Positions 12,469 to 22,800 of a stretch of DNA of 64,000 nucleotides are shown piece by piece. This DNA is from Panorpa germanica. Its lineage: Eukaryota > Arthropoda > Insecta > Mecoptera > Panorpidae. Numbering within the stretch: the stretch's first letter is position 1; every line of letters begins with the position of its first letter. The notes under the pieces were generated by a model, which did no database searches, was not told the DNA's origin, and saw nothing but the letters and a program-made list of their open reading frames with translations. Position numbers and translations under genes: made by a program. The stretch is from assembly GCA_963678705.1 (NCBI GenBank), contig OY783212.1, positions 2,976,001 to 3,040,000 of the forward strand, in the 5' to 3' direction.

Positions 12469-15400
12469 TTATATCCATCTTACAACAACTGCTAAAGCCA
12501 ACATGCTAGCAATGCCTATATGTTTTATAAACCCAGCACCTGCTTGGCAATCCACAATTCTCCGAGCACGCATAAAGTCGTTGCCTAAATACAAATCGTA
12601 ACGTCTTCGAGACGCTTCTATCACCCGTAACTGTTGTGTGGCATCTTGGAATATCAAATCACTGTAAGGTGGAATTGAATAAAACATGCTGAAACTGAAA
12701 ATAGTTGGATTTAGTAAGTAATTTCTAACCACAGTTCATATCTTAAAATATAATGTTTTTATAGGCAATAATACCTAAAGTCGTCATGGTCTTTTCTACC
12801 ATAAAATTGTTGGGAATAAATAAGTAAATTAATGTAAGCATTAATTAACGTTTCGTTGTATGCATATCCTCCTCTAGCAACAGCAGCATTAGCTTTCACT
12901 TTTCCTAAGTTACAGCGTCGATATTCATGTATATCAGCTCTGGTACCTTTTGAGTAAACAACGAATTGTTACTTATATCAAACCAAATAGTTTCCATTAT
13001 CGTATAATAATAGAGTAAGATCGCATTGCTTCAAAAAAATTTACCATCTGGACAAAGTAACTCAAAATCATCATTGAGTGTATTTCGTGCCCACCATTCA
13101 CGACGTTTACCACCAGAATTTTCATAAACAGTAGTATGTTTAACAAACGCAACATGACCACCTCCTTCTACTAAACAACGTAAAGCGCCGGTATGTCCAT
13201 AATAATCTTCAGACGCATCTCGCCGACAATACCTATTGATAAAGAACTGTTATAATTTGTACTGCTTCAGATATGTATTAAGTAAAACATTACAATCAAA
13301 CCTGTAACTAGCCCCGTGACACAAGTCACACATGTTATCGTAAGGCACTCCAGTATTATATTCAGTGCTTAAAGCTCCAGGAATACATGATTTCGTAAAG
13401 TATTCTGCAGCTGCCCGAACACTATCACAACCATATGAACGAATCCAACCGTTAGAAATTAAATACGCCATGGGATATATCCAACCAGCCGCCGTATTAA
13501 TACCGGAATGGCACGTATATTTACCTAAAACAAAGGTTGTAGCTATGTTAATTGGTATTAACACAACACGTAAACTCATCTCATGTAGTATTTAATGTTA
13601 ATATTTTTACCCTAACGTTACATTTTATTAGTTTAACATGATTATGTTACATTGTAATTAAATAAATGGGAAAGATATTAAAAATCTTTTACAATATATT
13701 ACTTTAATATGTAATATTGTATTATCTTCTATAGAAACCTTTACTAACATTAGAAAATAAAAATGTATGTTGAAAGATAACTTTTATGTAAACTTACATT
13801 ATATTAATCTATAAAATGATGTATAACAGGTAAACTTTGTTATGTTAAATAAACCTTAAATATAAGTAACTGTGCTTAGCGATGCACATTGCATATTTAT
13901 TTAGGCAAACAAAATGTAAGCAAGGAGCATAAATTAACATTTCAGATTAAAGTAGAATGAATATTTTGACTGAAACGAGTTGTTATTGGGATGAGATTAA
14001 AAGAAAAGTTCAAAATAAAACAATGCAACGTTGTAAACAACCGATAAGGTGCTCCGCACATGAGGCGACTGATTGCAAGCCTTAGCCCCGAATCTGCCCG
14101 AACCGAATGAGAATGGAACTGTGTTGTAAGTGAGAGAACGAACGTGTATACGAGTGAGAGAAAACACATGGCACGAACGAAACTAAAGTGGTTTTGAGCA
14201 CATTTTCAGCGACTCTGTTTCTCGGTCGCAGGAAATACTTGGTTGCATGCTTTTGATGGTGACATCATGAGCAGAGACGTGCACAAATATTATTCAAAAA
14301 TATTTAAATACATACATACATACAAATACGACACAATAAAATCCCCTATTATGCTATTATTAAAAATTCTATAGTCACGAAACACGGCTCGACTAAATGT
14401 TGAGATTGAAAGTTCCAATAATTAGTTACTATTTACCAAATTAAATAAATTTACCAAAGTACTAATACCTTTCAAATAAGTTAACTCTGTTTCATGGTCC
14501 TCCTCTTTCGCTACAGCTACAACGAAATATTCTGGTTCACCTAAATTATATACTTCCGAAATAAAAGGTACCAAATCAAATTTTAAACCTGCCGTATACA
14601 CATCACTAGCGTCCAAAACAGTTACATCGGCAACACCTGAAATATATTAATAATTAGAAATAGAAATATATAAATAATTTACCATTTGCACAGTGAAATT
14701 GACTTTTAAATCTTATTCCCTTACCAGATTGAATAGCCTGCATGCAATGAATTTGTGAATGTCCCTTATAGCAAGTCATTTCTGGTTTCAAAAATTGTGC
14801 TTTTAATGCAGTCTGCAACAGAGGTGATTATAAAAATGGTGTTCTATTACAAAGACGTATTATTTGGGGGCACATAAAATATAATCTTACCCTCATTTTA
14901 ACGCATTTATCCATTTCAGGATCTGAAGTCACACATAGTGTCATTCTGTTTACAGGACATTGACGAATTTCCGTGATCAAATTCGTTGCCTCTCCCAAAT
15001 ATCCAATATGTGTTTGTTGATTTTCAGGTAATGGTATCAAGTTTGTTGTATCATCCTATAAAATAAATATAGTCATTTTCATTAATCTTACGTTTATAAA
15101 GCATTCCATTTAAAATCTGTGAGACTTAGAACTTAACCTTCCTCAATTTTAATGAATTCATAAAATTGAAATTCTTTTAAAAAATATTTACTTGAAACAT
15201 GAGATTTAATCCTCCTCTGTATCGCATAGATTCGAAAAGATCGTAATGTTCATAAAACCTAGGGTCTGCGCTAGCATTGTACCTGTTCTCACTATTAAAA
15301 TTATCACTATTAATGTCATAGTTATTTTCTCCGTATGGGAAAGTTGTAGAATTGTAAGTGGTATTATAGTTAATACTACTATAGTTATTTTGATTGTTAT

Positions 15401-17047
15401 TAAAGCCAGTATTATCAAATCGATTTTCGTCAAATCTGCTATTATCAAAGCCGTTATCAAATCCAGAATTTTCAAATCCTCGTCCTGTGTCGAATCTATT
15501 TCCACTTGGGTTATTAAAATTATTTTGACCAGTTTTATTTTGATTGTTGGTAAATAATGGCGCTTTTGGCACCGCATACATTTCAGTAGCCTTCTTCAAA
15601 AATTTCTGGTACCTAAAATAAGAATGTAAAATAGAAATTAAATTTAATGTAAAAAAATTATATAAGAAATATTGCGCGTTTGCTTCTTCATACTTAAGTC
15701 TAGTAAAATCTCGATGCGCGGATGATGTGACCACTGCATGGGAGGGAACATTACCCCAGTTACATGTTCTGTAATCAGTAAGTGGACGTCTAGTGCCATC
15801 AGTGCAGAAGAGTTCAAATCTATCAGCACTTAAAGTGTCTAAAAATAAATTAAAAATAATTTTAAAAAACATTACAAAGTAATAAAGTGAAATTATTATT
15901 TTATAATGACTCACTAAATTCTTTGCTTCGAAGCATTTGATTTACAGTAGTGTGCTTCAAAAATGCGATGTCTCCAGCTTCTAAGAGACAACGGAAAGCT
16001 CCCTCAAATCCAGCGTAAGGATCCTTTCGCGTACATTTTCCACCTGCTACTTTTCCAGCGCAAATTGAACACAACCTATAAAAATGTTGCGATTAATACA
16101 AATTGAAGACTACTATTAACGCCAAAAGATTTTAAAAAAAATCTCTTTACTTATCAGAATTATCTCCAATTGGATTATATCTGTCAATTAAAGAATTGAC
16201 GGCGCACGATGGTCCAAAAAATTCAATAGCTGACTTTACATGATTATTACAGTCCACAACTTTCATTCCACCTCTCTTCATTAACTATTTAAACAATGTA
16301 TGATTAAACAAAATTCAAGAAATTTATTGGTGCATCTGTAAAATTTTACCGTAAGTACTGGCACAACCCATCCAGCAAGAGAGCCTACTCCTGCAAAACA
16401 TGCTTTAGCCCCTCTCAATTGACTTAAGGATTGTATTTCTGGTATAGTGCCTGTTTTGACAACTGCTACTGTGTAATAATAATTAAAACCACCGTCATAT
16501 TGTTCCTATAAAATTTATACATATTATGTCTGTTATAATTAATTAATGAATCATCATATGACGTAATTTGCTAACCTGCATAATAGGAATTAAAGAGTTA
16601 TATCTTCCTGCAACAAAAACATCTCCTGGGTCTAAAGTTAATAAATGAGCCTTCTCTTCATCTAACATGGTCATACATTCTTCAGCATTAAAAGCTTGTT
16701 TACATTTTAAATTTAAAAAATCTCGACGAAATAACGCCTTGTCTCGTTCTAAGGCTTTTGTAAAGTTTTGACATTTGTATTGCTCTTCTAGATTTGTTGT
16801 ACACCATACAACTTGCTCTTCTTCAATTAATTCTTGTGCTAAAATAACAATAAACTTTTTAACTCTTGAAACTTTTAATTTTGAAAAATTAGTTTCAAAA
16901 TAGGAGCAACAGTTGGGTGTGTTTGTATATGACAAAGTGTTAACCTAGATGGTAATTCTATCTAATATAAAAATATAACAAACCTGATATGAATGAAACT
17001 ATATTTACAATAATGATAAGAGCTATATAAAACCACTTAAAAAACAT
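12469..17047 (-). CDS. Two-lobed insect transferrin, Tsf3-like, with altered iron ligands
   Basis: Fourteen exons join in frame: 16984-17047, 16576-16838, 16350-16505, 16151-16284, 15915-16075, 15694-15838, 15192-15612, 14891-15055, 14725-14812, 14469-14636, 13302-13524, 13045-13232, 12775-12946 and 12469-12694. They encode about 857 residues: signal peptide (1-21), N-lobe (to about 325), an Asn/Phe/Asp-rich insertion (329-424), C-lobe, and a hydrophobic tail that could direct GPI anchoring. Transferrins bind ferric iron with carbonate. Here the N-lobe keeps Asp91, Tyr119 and His247, but Phe229 replaces the second Tyr and Ser151 the anion-binding Arg. The C-lobe keeps Asp541, Tyr569 and His695, but has His676 for Tyr and Thr599 for Arg. 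Iron binding is therefore doubtful. Such losses are reported for Tsf3/Tsf4 rather than Tsf1/Tsf2, hence the call, which is by inference. Exon 14 has tandem acceptors (12694 or 12688). Confidence 0.88.
13765..13895 (+). repeat. Dispersed repeat in transferrin intron 10 (family also at 10.0 and 21.2 kb)
   Basis: The stretch runs from AAAGATAACTTTT through GGTAAACTTT and AAATAAACCTT to GTAACTGTGCTTAGCGATG. Similar blocks occur in the same order on the opposite strand at about 21215-21360, and the last block is repeated near 10078 (GTAACTGTGTTTAGCGA). It is an interspersed element of unknown class with copies in two introns of neighbouring genes. Confidence 0.6.
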
Positions 17048-17126
17048 TTTTAGAGATAAATAAAAATATCTGATAAGAAAAACAACAATGTTGTGTCACC
17101 ACAAATTACACACGCCCATTTTTAAG

Positions 17127-17370
17127 TTAATACAAATAATAATACGCTTCTTCTTCTTCGAACTCTATGTCTTTGATCAACAAATTTTGACCGACAAACA
17201 TATTGGTTTGTTTCCACACTTTATAGAATAAAGTAAACAACCAATTCTGAACAGAACAGCAATAGCTAGTATAAAGGTTTGAATCCTCTTCGAAAGATAA
17301 CGGAGTGTTAAATCTGCGATTTCCCTTTTCATATTTTCGTACTATCAGTTTAAATCGACGCGCTGAAGAA
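17127..17370 (-). CDS. Possible terminal exon of an unknown gene just upstream of the transferrin gene
   Basis: An open minus-strand stretch of about 80 codons ends in a stop at 17127, only 80 bases before the transferrin ATG. It has no usable ATG near its beginning. A possible splice acceptor (TTCTTCAG) precedes 17370, which would make it a last exon. The product would be basic at its beginning (RRFKLIVRKYEKGNRRF), have a middle with two adjacent Cys, and end in a run of Glu and Tyr. I recognise no family. It could also be a chance frame or unspliced leader of the transferrin gene. Confidence 0.25.
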
Positions 17371-17701
17371 TCAGCATCCACAGAAAAGAAAGATATTGAA
17401 CATAATAACAATAGTGATTATTAATAATATCGCTGCCTGAAATTAAATATATTTCATGAATTCAATATGATTTCATGATTTATAAAGCAGCACGCGTTTT
17501 ATTTTGAATTATTATTAAATTTAAACGATTATAAAAAGTTTTCTTGAAGTTGGTTTCAAAGGAAAATAATAATAAGTTGGGACAATTAAATATATATCTC
17601 TAATTAATAAAGTAGAAGTACATATCAGTTAATTAGTTAATAAAATCTACTTTGCTGTAAAGTAAAAAAATATAATAAGATTGCATTTGAAACTTTGAAA
17701 A

Positions 17702-17887
17702 ATGTCAGCACTACTGAAGATCGCAATCGTTGTTATTTTCTTGTGGGCGTGTTTTACACCTGCTGAAGGCCTTCAATGCTACCAATGCGGACAATACAAT
17801 GACGGGGTTGGGTCCATCACACCATGCATCAACTACACCGAAGTCCATCGCAAAGAATGTCCATCAAAAACCGCCAAGTACTGCATT
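17702..17887 (+). CDS. First coding exon of a Ly6/uPAR-domain protein (quiver/sleepless-like)
   Basis: Encodes 62 residues: a signal peptide (about 1-23, ending near AEG) followed by the start of a three-finger Ly6 domain, LQCYQCGQYNDG, with further Cys at 42, 53 and 61 (YCI). Insect proteins of this family are small, GPI-anchored and act at the cell surface, for example on channels or in septate junctions. After YCI a strong donor GTAAGT at 17888 ends the exon in phase 0. Reading through instead gives a 102-residue frame stopping at 18010 that lacks the end of the domain (the CC and CN motif) and any anchor, so splicing is favoured. The next exon was not found. A possible acceptor at 18027 leads to frames with few family features. 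The gene therefore looks incomplete here, with later exons in a long intron region, or broken. Confidence 0.75.
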
Positions 17888-18010
17888 GTAAGTAAATACG
17901 ATCCTTTTAGCATGTCTTGTAATCAGGGGTGCACATATGATTCTATTCAAATTCCATTCTATCCAGTGTTAATGTTTGTTATCCGTGGTCCGTCGGACCT
18001 ACTAATCTAG

Positions 18011-19340
18011 TGTGTGCACTCCTGCAGAAAAAAGAATACATCTACTCAAACAAGCTGTTTTAATTCTACTATCCGCTGTTTTAATTGTCAATCAGTTTGT
18101 AAGCTGCAAACAGTAAAAAGACGATATTATGTTTTAAATACATATAAGAAAAGAAAAATGTAAACAGAAGCAAAAGACGGTGAAATACGAGTATATCTGC
18201 ATCGGAGAAGTAGAGTGTTATAACTACAAAATTATTTGTTTTCAGCTTTTTATTTCATCAGGTCGCTCCAATTATTATTCATAGGATAGCTGTAAATATC
18301 GTACAATTTACAGAAGGAAATGAATCCGAAATATACCATAATGCATGCCCTTTTATTAAGATTTGTGCCAAATGAGCTTTTCTTATGATATCTTTTTAAG
18401 CAATGACGACCCTTTGTAGATTTTGCATTTTGTACACGTAACTATTCACCGGATTTTTTCTTTCTTCTTAAGGTGTCACCTATAACTTAAATCTATTCAA
18501 TGTAAATATTTAACCAATTCATTTAATGAGGTCTTGCAAGCAATTGTACAATATAAAAAATGTTATTTGTGTTGCGGTAATTCAGGCGTATTATACTTCC
18601 ATGAATAGAGTTAAGAATTCAGAAATTTGTATTATTTTATTCTAATAGTTATTAACAGTGATTTGTAGACTTTTTCTATTTATTATGGGATTACAATCTT
18701 AAACTGAAAACAGCTTTGTTAGAACGTGATGCAGCATTATTTAAAACCATGTTCCTTTTATCAAATAAAAGTGTTTACTTTTTAGCTCTTTGCATTTGTA
18801 TTGACATCTACATTTATTATTTACAAAAATGATGTTCATGGCTTTTAAAATGTCTGCACAAAGACCGGAACAGACATTTAAGTAAAGTAACGAATTCCAA
18901 TTCAATTCCACAAAGTTAAACACAAAATATTCTTCATTTTTGAAAAGGGATGTTATAATTTTTAATAAGGTCTTGATGTTTAGGTCTTTTGTAACAACAA
19001 ATGTGAAACAATTAGATTAACTTTGCAAGAAGCTTTAAAATAGGTCACAAAATATTGTATATTAGGTAACATTGTTAACCTACCAGGTAACCTGTACCTT
19101 AACTACTGCTCCTAAATATCGATTACAACTATACCGCTGCCTATGATAGTGCCCCTCATTTTCTTTATATTTGCGTATATAAAGTACATGCATTGCGTAT
19201 ATAAAGTATATTCGTATATAAACTTTTCGCAATATTTTGTTTTTTGATATCATCTCGAAAAATAAAAAGGATGGTTTTATTTGTAACGAATCATTATTTT
19301 CAACTATTTTGATTTTAAATATTTATTTGAGTCATTAACT
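18011..19340. other. Gene-poor stretch after the Ly6 exon
   Basis: Probably intronic or downstream of the Ly6 gene. Just after 18027 one frame gives a short hydrophobic tail (AVLILLSAVLIVNQF) and another gives a Cys-rich string, but neither joins the first exon in a way I can defend. Around 19040 the sequence AGGTCACAAAATATTG with TTAGGTAACAT belongs to a small repeat family also seen at 10003 and 52790. The rest shows nothing. Confidence 0.4.
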
Positions 19341-19682
19341 TTAGATTTCTTTTTCCCATTCTATTTCAAATTCTTCCATCGTTGCTTTTCTAATAACTTT
19401 ATTATTCATCTTCCAAAATCCCTTTTCCTTGTATAGGGGCTTATCTGTTTCTATTTCAACAATAACTGTATTATAAACTGATACAGGAATCGCCTTCACT
19501 CCGATTACATTCTCTGCTTCTTTTGAAATGCACATTCTATCTATCCTAGAGAAAGAATTTCTTCTCTTAGCACTTTTTTCTTTATTACTGTGTATCACTT
19601 TTCCACATGTCTTCCAATTGTATTCTTCTATTCTTTCAACTATATCCATCTCTTTCATAAAGCTGTTTTTTTTAATCTTCAT
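19341..19682 (-). pseudogene. LINE relic: endonuclease C-terminus and linker
   Basis: The 113-residue frame has the layout of the end of a non-LTR retrotransposon APE-type endonuclease and the following linker. It contains a SRIDRMCIS block (usually S-R-I-D-hydrophobic), a degraded strand where SDH normally stands (here VYNTVIVEIE), then GFWKMNNKV and an acidic EEFEIEWEK helix, which matches the usual GxWKLN and EEF-xxW linker. The catalytic N-terminal part and the reverse transcriptase are absent, so this is a dead fragment. The flanking sequence beyond 19682 is T-rich on the plus strand. Confidence 0.65.
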
Positions 19683-19744
19683 TTTTCCGTTACTTTTGTA
19701 ACTCTTTCTGTTTTTTTTTTGTACTTTTTTTTGTGATAATATTT

Positions 19745-19870
19745 ATGATTATATTAGCACATAACCAATTAAAGTGGATTGTGACCAAACCCAGAAAATA
19801 TAAGTCTGGCCCGGGGATCTAACCCGGAGACACAGTAATTAGAGTCAATCATCAGTGTTCTCGCCCACTG
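19745..19870 (-). mobile_element. tRNA-like SINE copy
   Basis: On the minus strand the sequence reads as a tRNA-like head, with a pol III B-box-like GGGTTAGATCCC, followed by a tail containing TTTTCTGGGTTTGGT. The same head-and-tail order occurs on the plus strand at about 52805-52905, with GATTCGATCC and TTTTCTGGGTTTGGT. The two copies in opposite orientation support a dispersed SINE family. The A-box region is degraded. Confidence 0.5.
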
Positions 19871-19886
19871 TTAATTTTGAATATAA

Positions 19887-20378
19887 GGGGCCTATTTTGT
19901 AACTGCTTACCAGACGTCTGTTAATTTCTGACGATTTTTCAAAGCCCTCCTAGTGAACAATTTGGTAAAGTGTTTTGCTTTGTGACATTTCTATCACTAT
20001 TTCACTTCGTTTATAGTTCGCATTAACTTTATCTTCATTAGTATTCCGACAGGTGGAGTGGTATCGCCATTTGTAGCTGATAAAATAGACATTTCATATG
20101 AACGACTGTGAGAAACTGAACTGTAAATTACCTCTTTCATGACAACGAAGGCATGCGCATCTTCAATATGATGGCAAAGTGACTCCAAAATGTTTACTGG
20201 GCTATAATTTACAAATTAGGCTACTTATACCTTCAAGATATGGGATTCATTTTGCTCTTTATTTAAGGTCTTCTGATAGTTTTGTGTAAAGTTACATAGC
20301 TTAGTTTAGAAAATATAGACCTTTGAAAAATCGTCAGCAGTTAACAGACGTCAGGTAAGCTGTTACAAAATAGGGCCC
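19887..20378. mobile_element. MITE with about 58-bp terminal inverted repeats, interrupted by a second MITE
   Basis: The ends match in inverted orientation over about 58 bases: GGGGCCTATTTTGTAACTGC at the left against the complement of the right end, continuing through TTACC-GACGTCTGTTAA and TGACGATTTTTCAAAG. No ORF inside. The interior carries the inserted element 19949-20201. A second copy of the outer element at 32929-33140 lacks that insertion. The class is unknown; the ends do not show an obvious target duplication. Confidence 0.9.
19949..20201 (-). mobile_element. Inner MITE (CCCAGT family), copy 1, nested
   Basis: About 253 bp with short inverted ends CCTAGTGAACAATTTGG and the complement of CCAAAATGTTTACTGGG. 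Inside are the family blocks CATCTTCAATATGATGG and CATTAACTTTATCTTCATT. It sits in the outer MITE exactly where the 32.9-kb copy reads straight through (CCCTATAATTT), which defines the insertion point and suggests a 2-bp (CT) duplication. Other copies are at 33902-34155, 44652-44778, 56557-56808 and 62225-62437. Confidence 0.88.
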
Positions 20379-21214
20379 AAAGTTTGAGCTTGTGAACTCA
20401 TGTGCCGTGCGTTTATTTAGTATACATTATTATAATTTAAGATTAAAACATAAAATTATTACTAAAATAAATGTTATTAAAAAACCTTAATCCTTAAAAA
20501 TAATTTAACCTTAAAACCAAAGATATAACTGAAAACTAGCTATGATAGAAAAGGACGAATCATTATTTTTAACTACACAGTAAATAATTAAAAAATGGAT
20601 AATTACAACCATTAAAGCAAAATATAAAACTAAAAATAAAACTATAATAAAGAAATGAAAAGAATTCGTTTCAGTGTTTGAGAAAAAGCAACAAAAGTAC
20701 AAAAGACAAACAGCATAAAGGACACGGTACTGCTGCATATTTAATTGCTGTTGAATACTGCCATGCTGGTTTAATTCCCTGAAACTGAATACATCCGGTT
20801 CACAAAGGATATGGCTACGTTTGTCAGTGTCAAATTATCTGCTGTTAAACGGCACGTTTACTGCACCAATTAAAAATAAAAATATCTCGAAATATAAAAA
20901 ATTATAATAACTCTCGCAATAAATTTCCAGACCAAATGACTCGATTATGCTCGATGCGGCATTGTGCATTGTGCATTGTGCTACAGCTGAAATAACTTCA
21001 ATGTGTAAATTGATGTTAGCGTAAAAATAATCCAGTTTGTAACTGAACGTTTTATTTCATAATTAAAAAAATTATTTGTTTTCAAATTGATTTTTGACTT
21101 GTTATTAATTTTAATTTGATTTTCGATAAAAGTTTTATAGGTTATAGGAAATTATTCACTAATTAATTTTCTATCAACTTTTATAAAATGCGCGTAATAC
21201 TCGCAACAGGGTGT
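20379..21214. other. Gene-poor AT-rich stretch
   Basis: I find no gene. It is mostly A/T runs, with a short direct doubling GTGCATTGTGCATTGTGC around 20964. Confidence 0.4.
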
Positions 21215-21360
21215 TTGTAATTAACACCCCGCTAAACACAGTCACGTATATGGAAGGTTTATTTAAAATAAAAAAGTTTACCTTTTATATAATATATCTT
21301 AAGTTAATTTAATGTAAGATTAAATACAAAAGTTATCTTTTGGCATAAGCTGACGAAACA
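21215..21360 (-). repeat. Second copy of the 13.8-kb dispersed repeat
   Basis: Read on the minus strand it gives AAAGATAACTTTTG, TTACATTAA, AAGGTAAACTTTT, AAATAAACCTT and ACTGTGTTTAGCGGGGTG. These are the same blocks in the same order as at 13765-13895. The 21.2-kb copy is followed by a self-complementary GGTGTTTGTAATTAACACCC end. Confidence 0.6.
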
Positions 21361-21375
21361 CGAATCTACGAACAC

Positions 21376-21524
21376 CTTCCAACGTTGAACGCATCGTGTG
21401 GCCGAACTAACTGTGTCCAACGTTCATATTGGAAGAAGTTTGGGCTGTTGTTGGTCTTTTGACCAACACCACACACGTGATCCATGTGTCATGCACTGCT
21501 GCATGAATCTTCCAACATTGGAAG
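21376..21524. mobile_element. Fold-back element with CCTTCCAA ends
   Basis: It begins CCTTCCAACGTTG and ends CAACATTGGAAGG, which are inverted relatives. In the middle TTGTTGGTC, a TTTT loop and GACCAACA form a second perfect hairpin. The whole 149 bp can fold on itself. The open frames over it on both strands are products of this structure and not genes. Confidence 0.6.
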
Positions 21525-22029
21525 GTTTTATACTTGAAAGTTTCTTTTTTTACTTGAAAGTTTTTGTTAAACAGTGTCAGTATCAATAATATCAACAAAT
21601 TAATAAATAAATAAATCATTCGAATCAAACATTCATTGCACCGTGTAGTCGGAAACTTACCATGTCAATATTCTAATATTTGACGCCAATTGAACCCCGA
21701 GTTCAAGCCAAACATTAAGCCGGTTATATATCAGTCACAAATAATTCGGTGAAATCAATTGTATATAGTCACAATTGCCTTCAACAGTAGGCCTATTTCA
21801 AAAGGGCCTGGCGCAAGTGCTCCACAAACGTCGTTGTTAATGTGGTACTACAGTTAAATTAAATTGATTAAATTAAAAAATATCGCAAAGTAAGAAAGCT
21901 TGCCTATATATGCATTTAAAGGAGCACGACTTAAAATAATATTTCATTTTTTCTATAGATTTAAGTATTGTGTGTTTAATAACTAGAGTGTATTAGGGAT
22001 CATTCATTGCGCATCTCATCCCCCTTTTG

Positions 22030-22150
22030 AGACCTTAATGGATATATATGGACAGAGAATGCTGACCTGGAAGTGTGTCAAGGTGCGTGCAAGAGAGAAA
22101 AGTACATGTTCCTATTTGTTCTCGCATGCGTCGAAAGTGACAGTTGAGAT
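22030..22150 (+). repeat. Dispersed repeat (pair with 44435-44560)
   Basis: Shares with 44.44 kb the ordered blocks ATATATATGGA, AGAATGCTGACCTG (there AGTATGCTGACCTG), AAGTGTGTC, ATGTTCCTATTTG and GCATGCGTCGAAAGT-ACAGTTG. Same orientation in both places. Class unknown; no coding capacity. Confidence 0.65.
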
Positions 22151-22224
22151 ATCACACATTTAAAAAAAATTCTATTCAGTTTTCTTGTGTATTTTGGTCT
22201 TAATATTATTATTTTTTTAAGTCT

Positions 22225-22350
22225 AATTATAGATTAGATGTGACATCACCAATCCAATGGCTCCTCCCCCTCATATCACATGTTGTCACACTTTGGGGAA
22301 CCCTCTCCCCTGGTTTGTGTGTGACGTAATATATGGATAAATGGTCCCAT
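22225..22350. mobile_element. Palindromic MITE-like element (GACGTAAT-TATGGA end), copy 1
   Basis: Contains TCCCCCTC, TGTCACACTTTGGGG, CTCTCCCC and the end GTGTGACGTAATATATGGA. A related piece in the opposite orientation begins at 38754 with TCCATAAATTACGTCACAC and continues with GACCCCCC and GACACACTTTG. This sort of CCCC/TGTCACACTTT element is common in arthropod genomes, as I recall it. Confidence 0.5.
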
Positions 22351-22411
22351 AAATATTTTTTCAGTTAGAAAAGTTTACCTGTCCGCCAGAAATTGTAATT
22401 GGATTGAAAAC

Positions 22412-22800
22412 TTAATGGTACATATTATGTTTTGTCAGAGGACATATTATGTCTAGAATAAATCTGACTGTTTCCAGAAAACTTTTCCCGTTATCTTTTA
22501 TTTGTCTTCCATGCACTTTTGTCCCATCGCATCGATTGGGCATACCGTCGTCAAACATTCCAATATTGTGTCTTCGTAACAAATAAGAGTAAATACCCGG
22601 CTCTGGGAAGAGCTTTACTGTCAACTCAATGTTCGTGTAGACATGAGTTATGATATTGACTACTCCTGCAACGTAGGCAACGAACTGTACAAAGTGGGGA
22701 TATGGTTGTTGGAAACACGACGAATCAACTTCAATGCAATCTGGATGTACTCGTAGTCGTATCATCAAATTATCCGAACTATAGACTGATTAATGGGTCA
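22412..22800 (-). pseudogene. Orphan coding-like stretch of unknown family
   Basis: A 118-codon minus-strand frame (ATG at 22768) is clearly richer in G+C than its surroundings and has protein-like composition: CIEVDSSCFQQPYPHFVQF, then VAYVAGVVNIITHVYTNIEL and a charged end. The frame stays open a little upstream of the ATG to a possible acceptor near 22790. The pattern of a helix followed by NIELTVKLF is faintly like the start of the catalytic domain of reprolysin/ADAM-type metalloproteases, but I see no HExxH and do not claim it. It may be a lone exon, a gene relic or a transposon ORF. Confidence 0.35.

Noticed and set aside
13365..13595. 76-codon plus-strand frame
   Set aside because: Antisense shadow of transferrin exon 11, which has matching splice sites and conserved cysteines.
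15206..15577. Ile/Thr-rich 123-codon minus frame and the 103-codon plus frame over the same DNA
   Set aside because: They are shadows of the Asn-rich transferrin exon 7 in other frames.
21398..21628. Cys-rich frames on both strands, first suspected to be the missing Ly6 exon
   Set aside because: They lie wholly in a fold-back element; the cysteine spacing does not fit the Ly6 domain and there is no matching acceptor.
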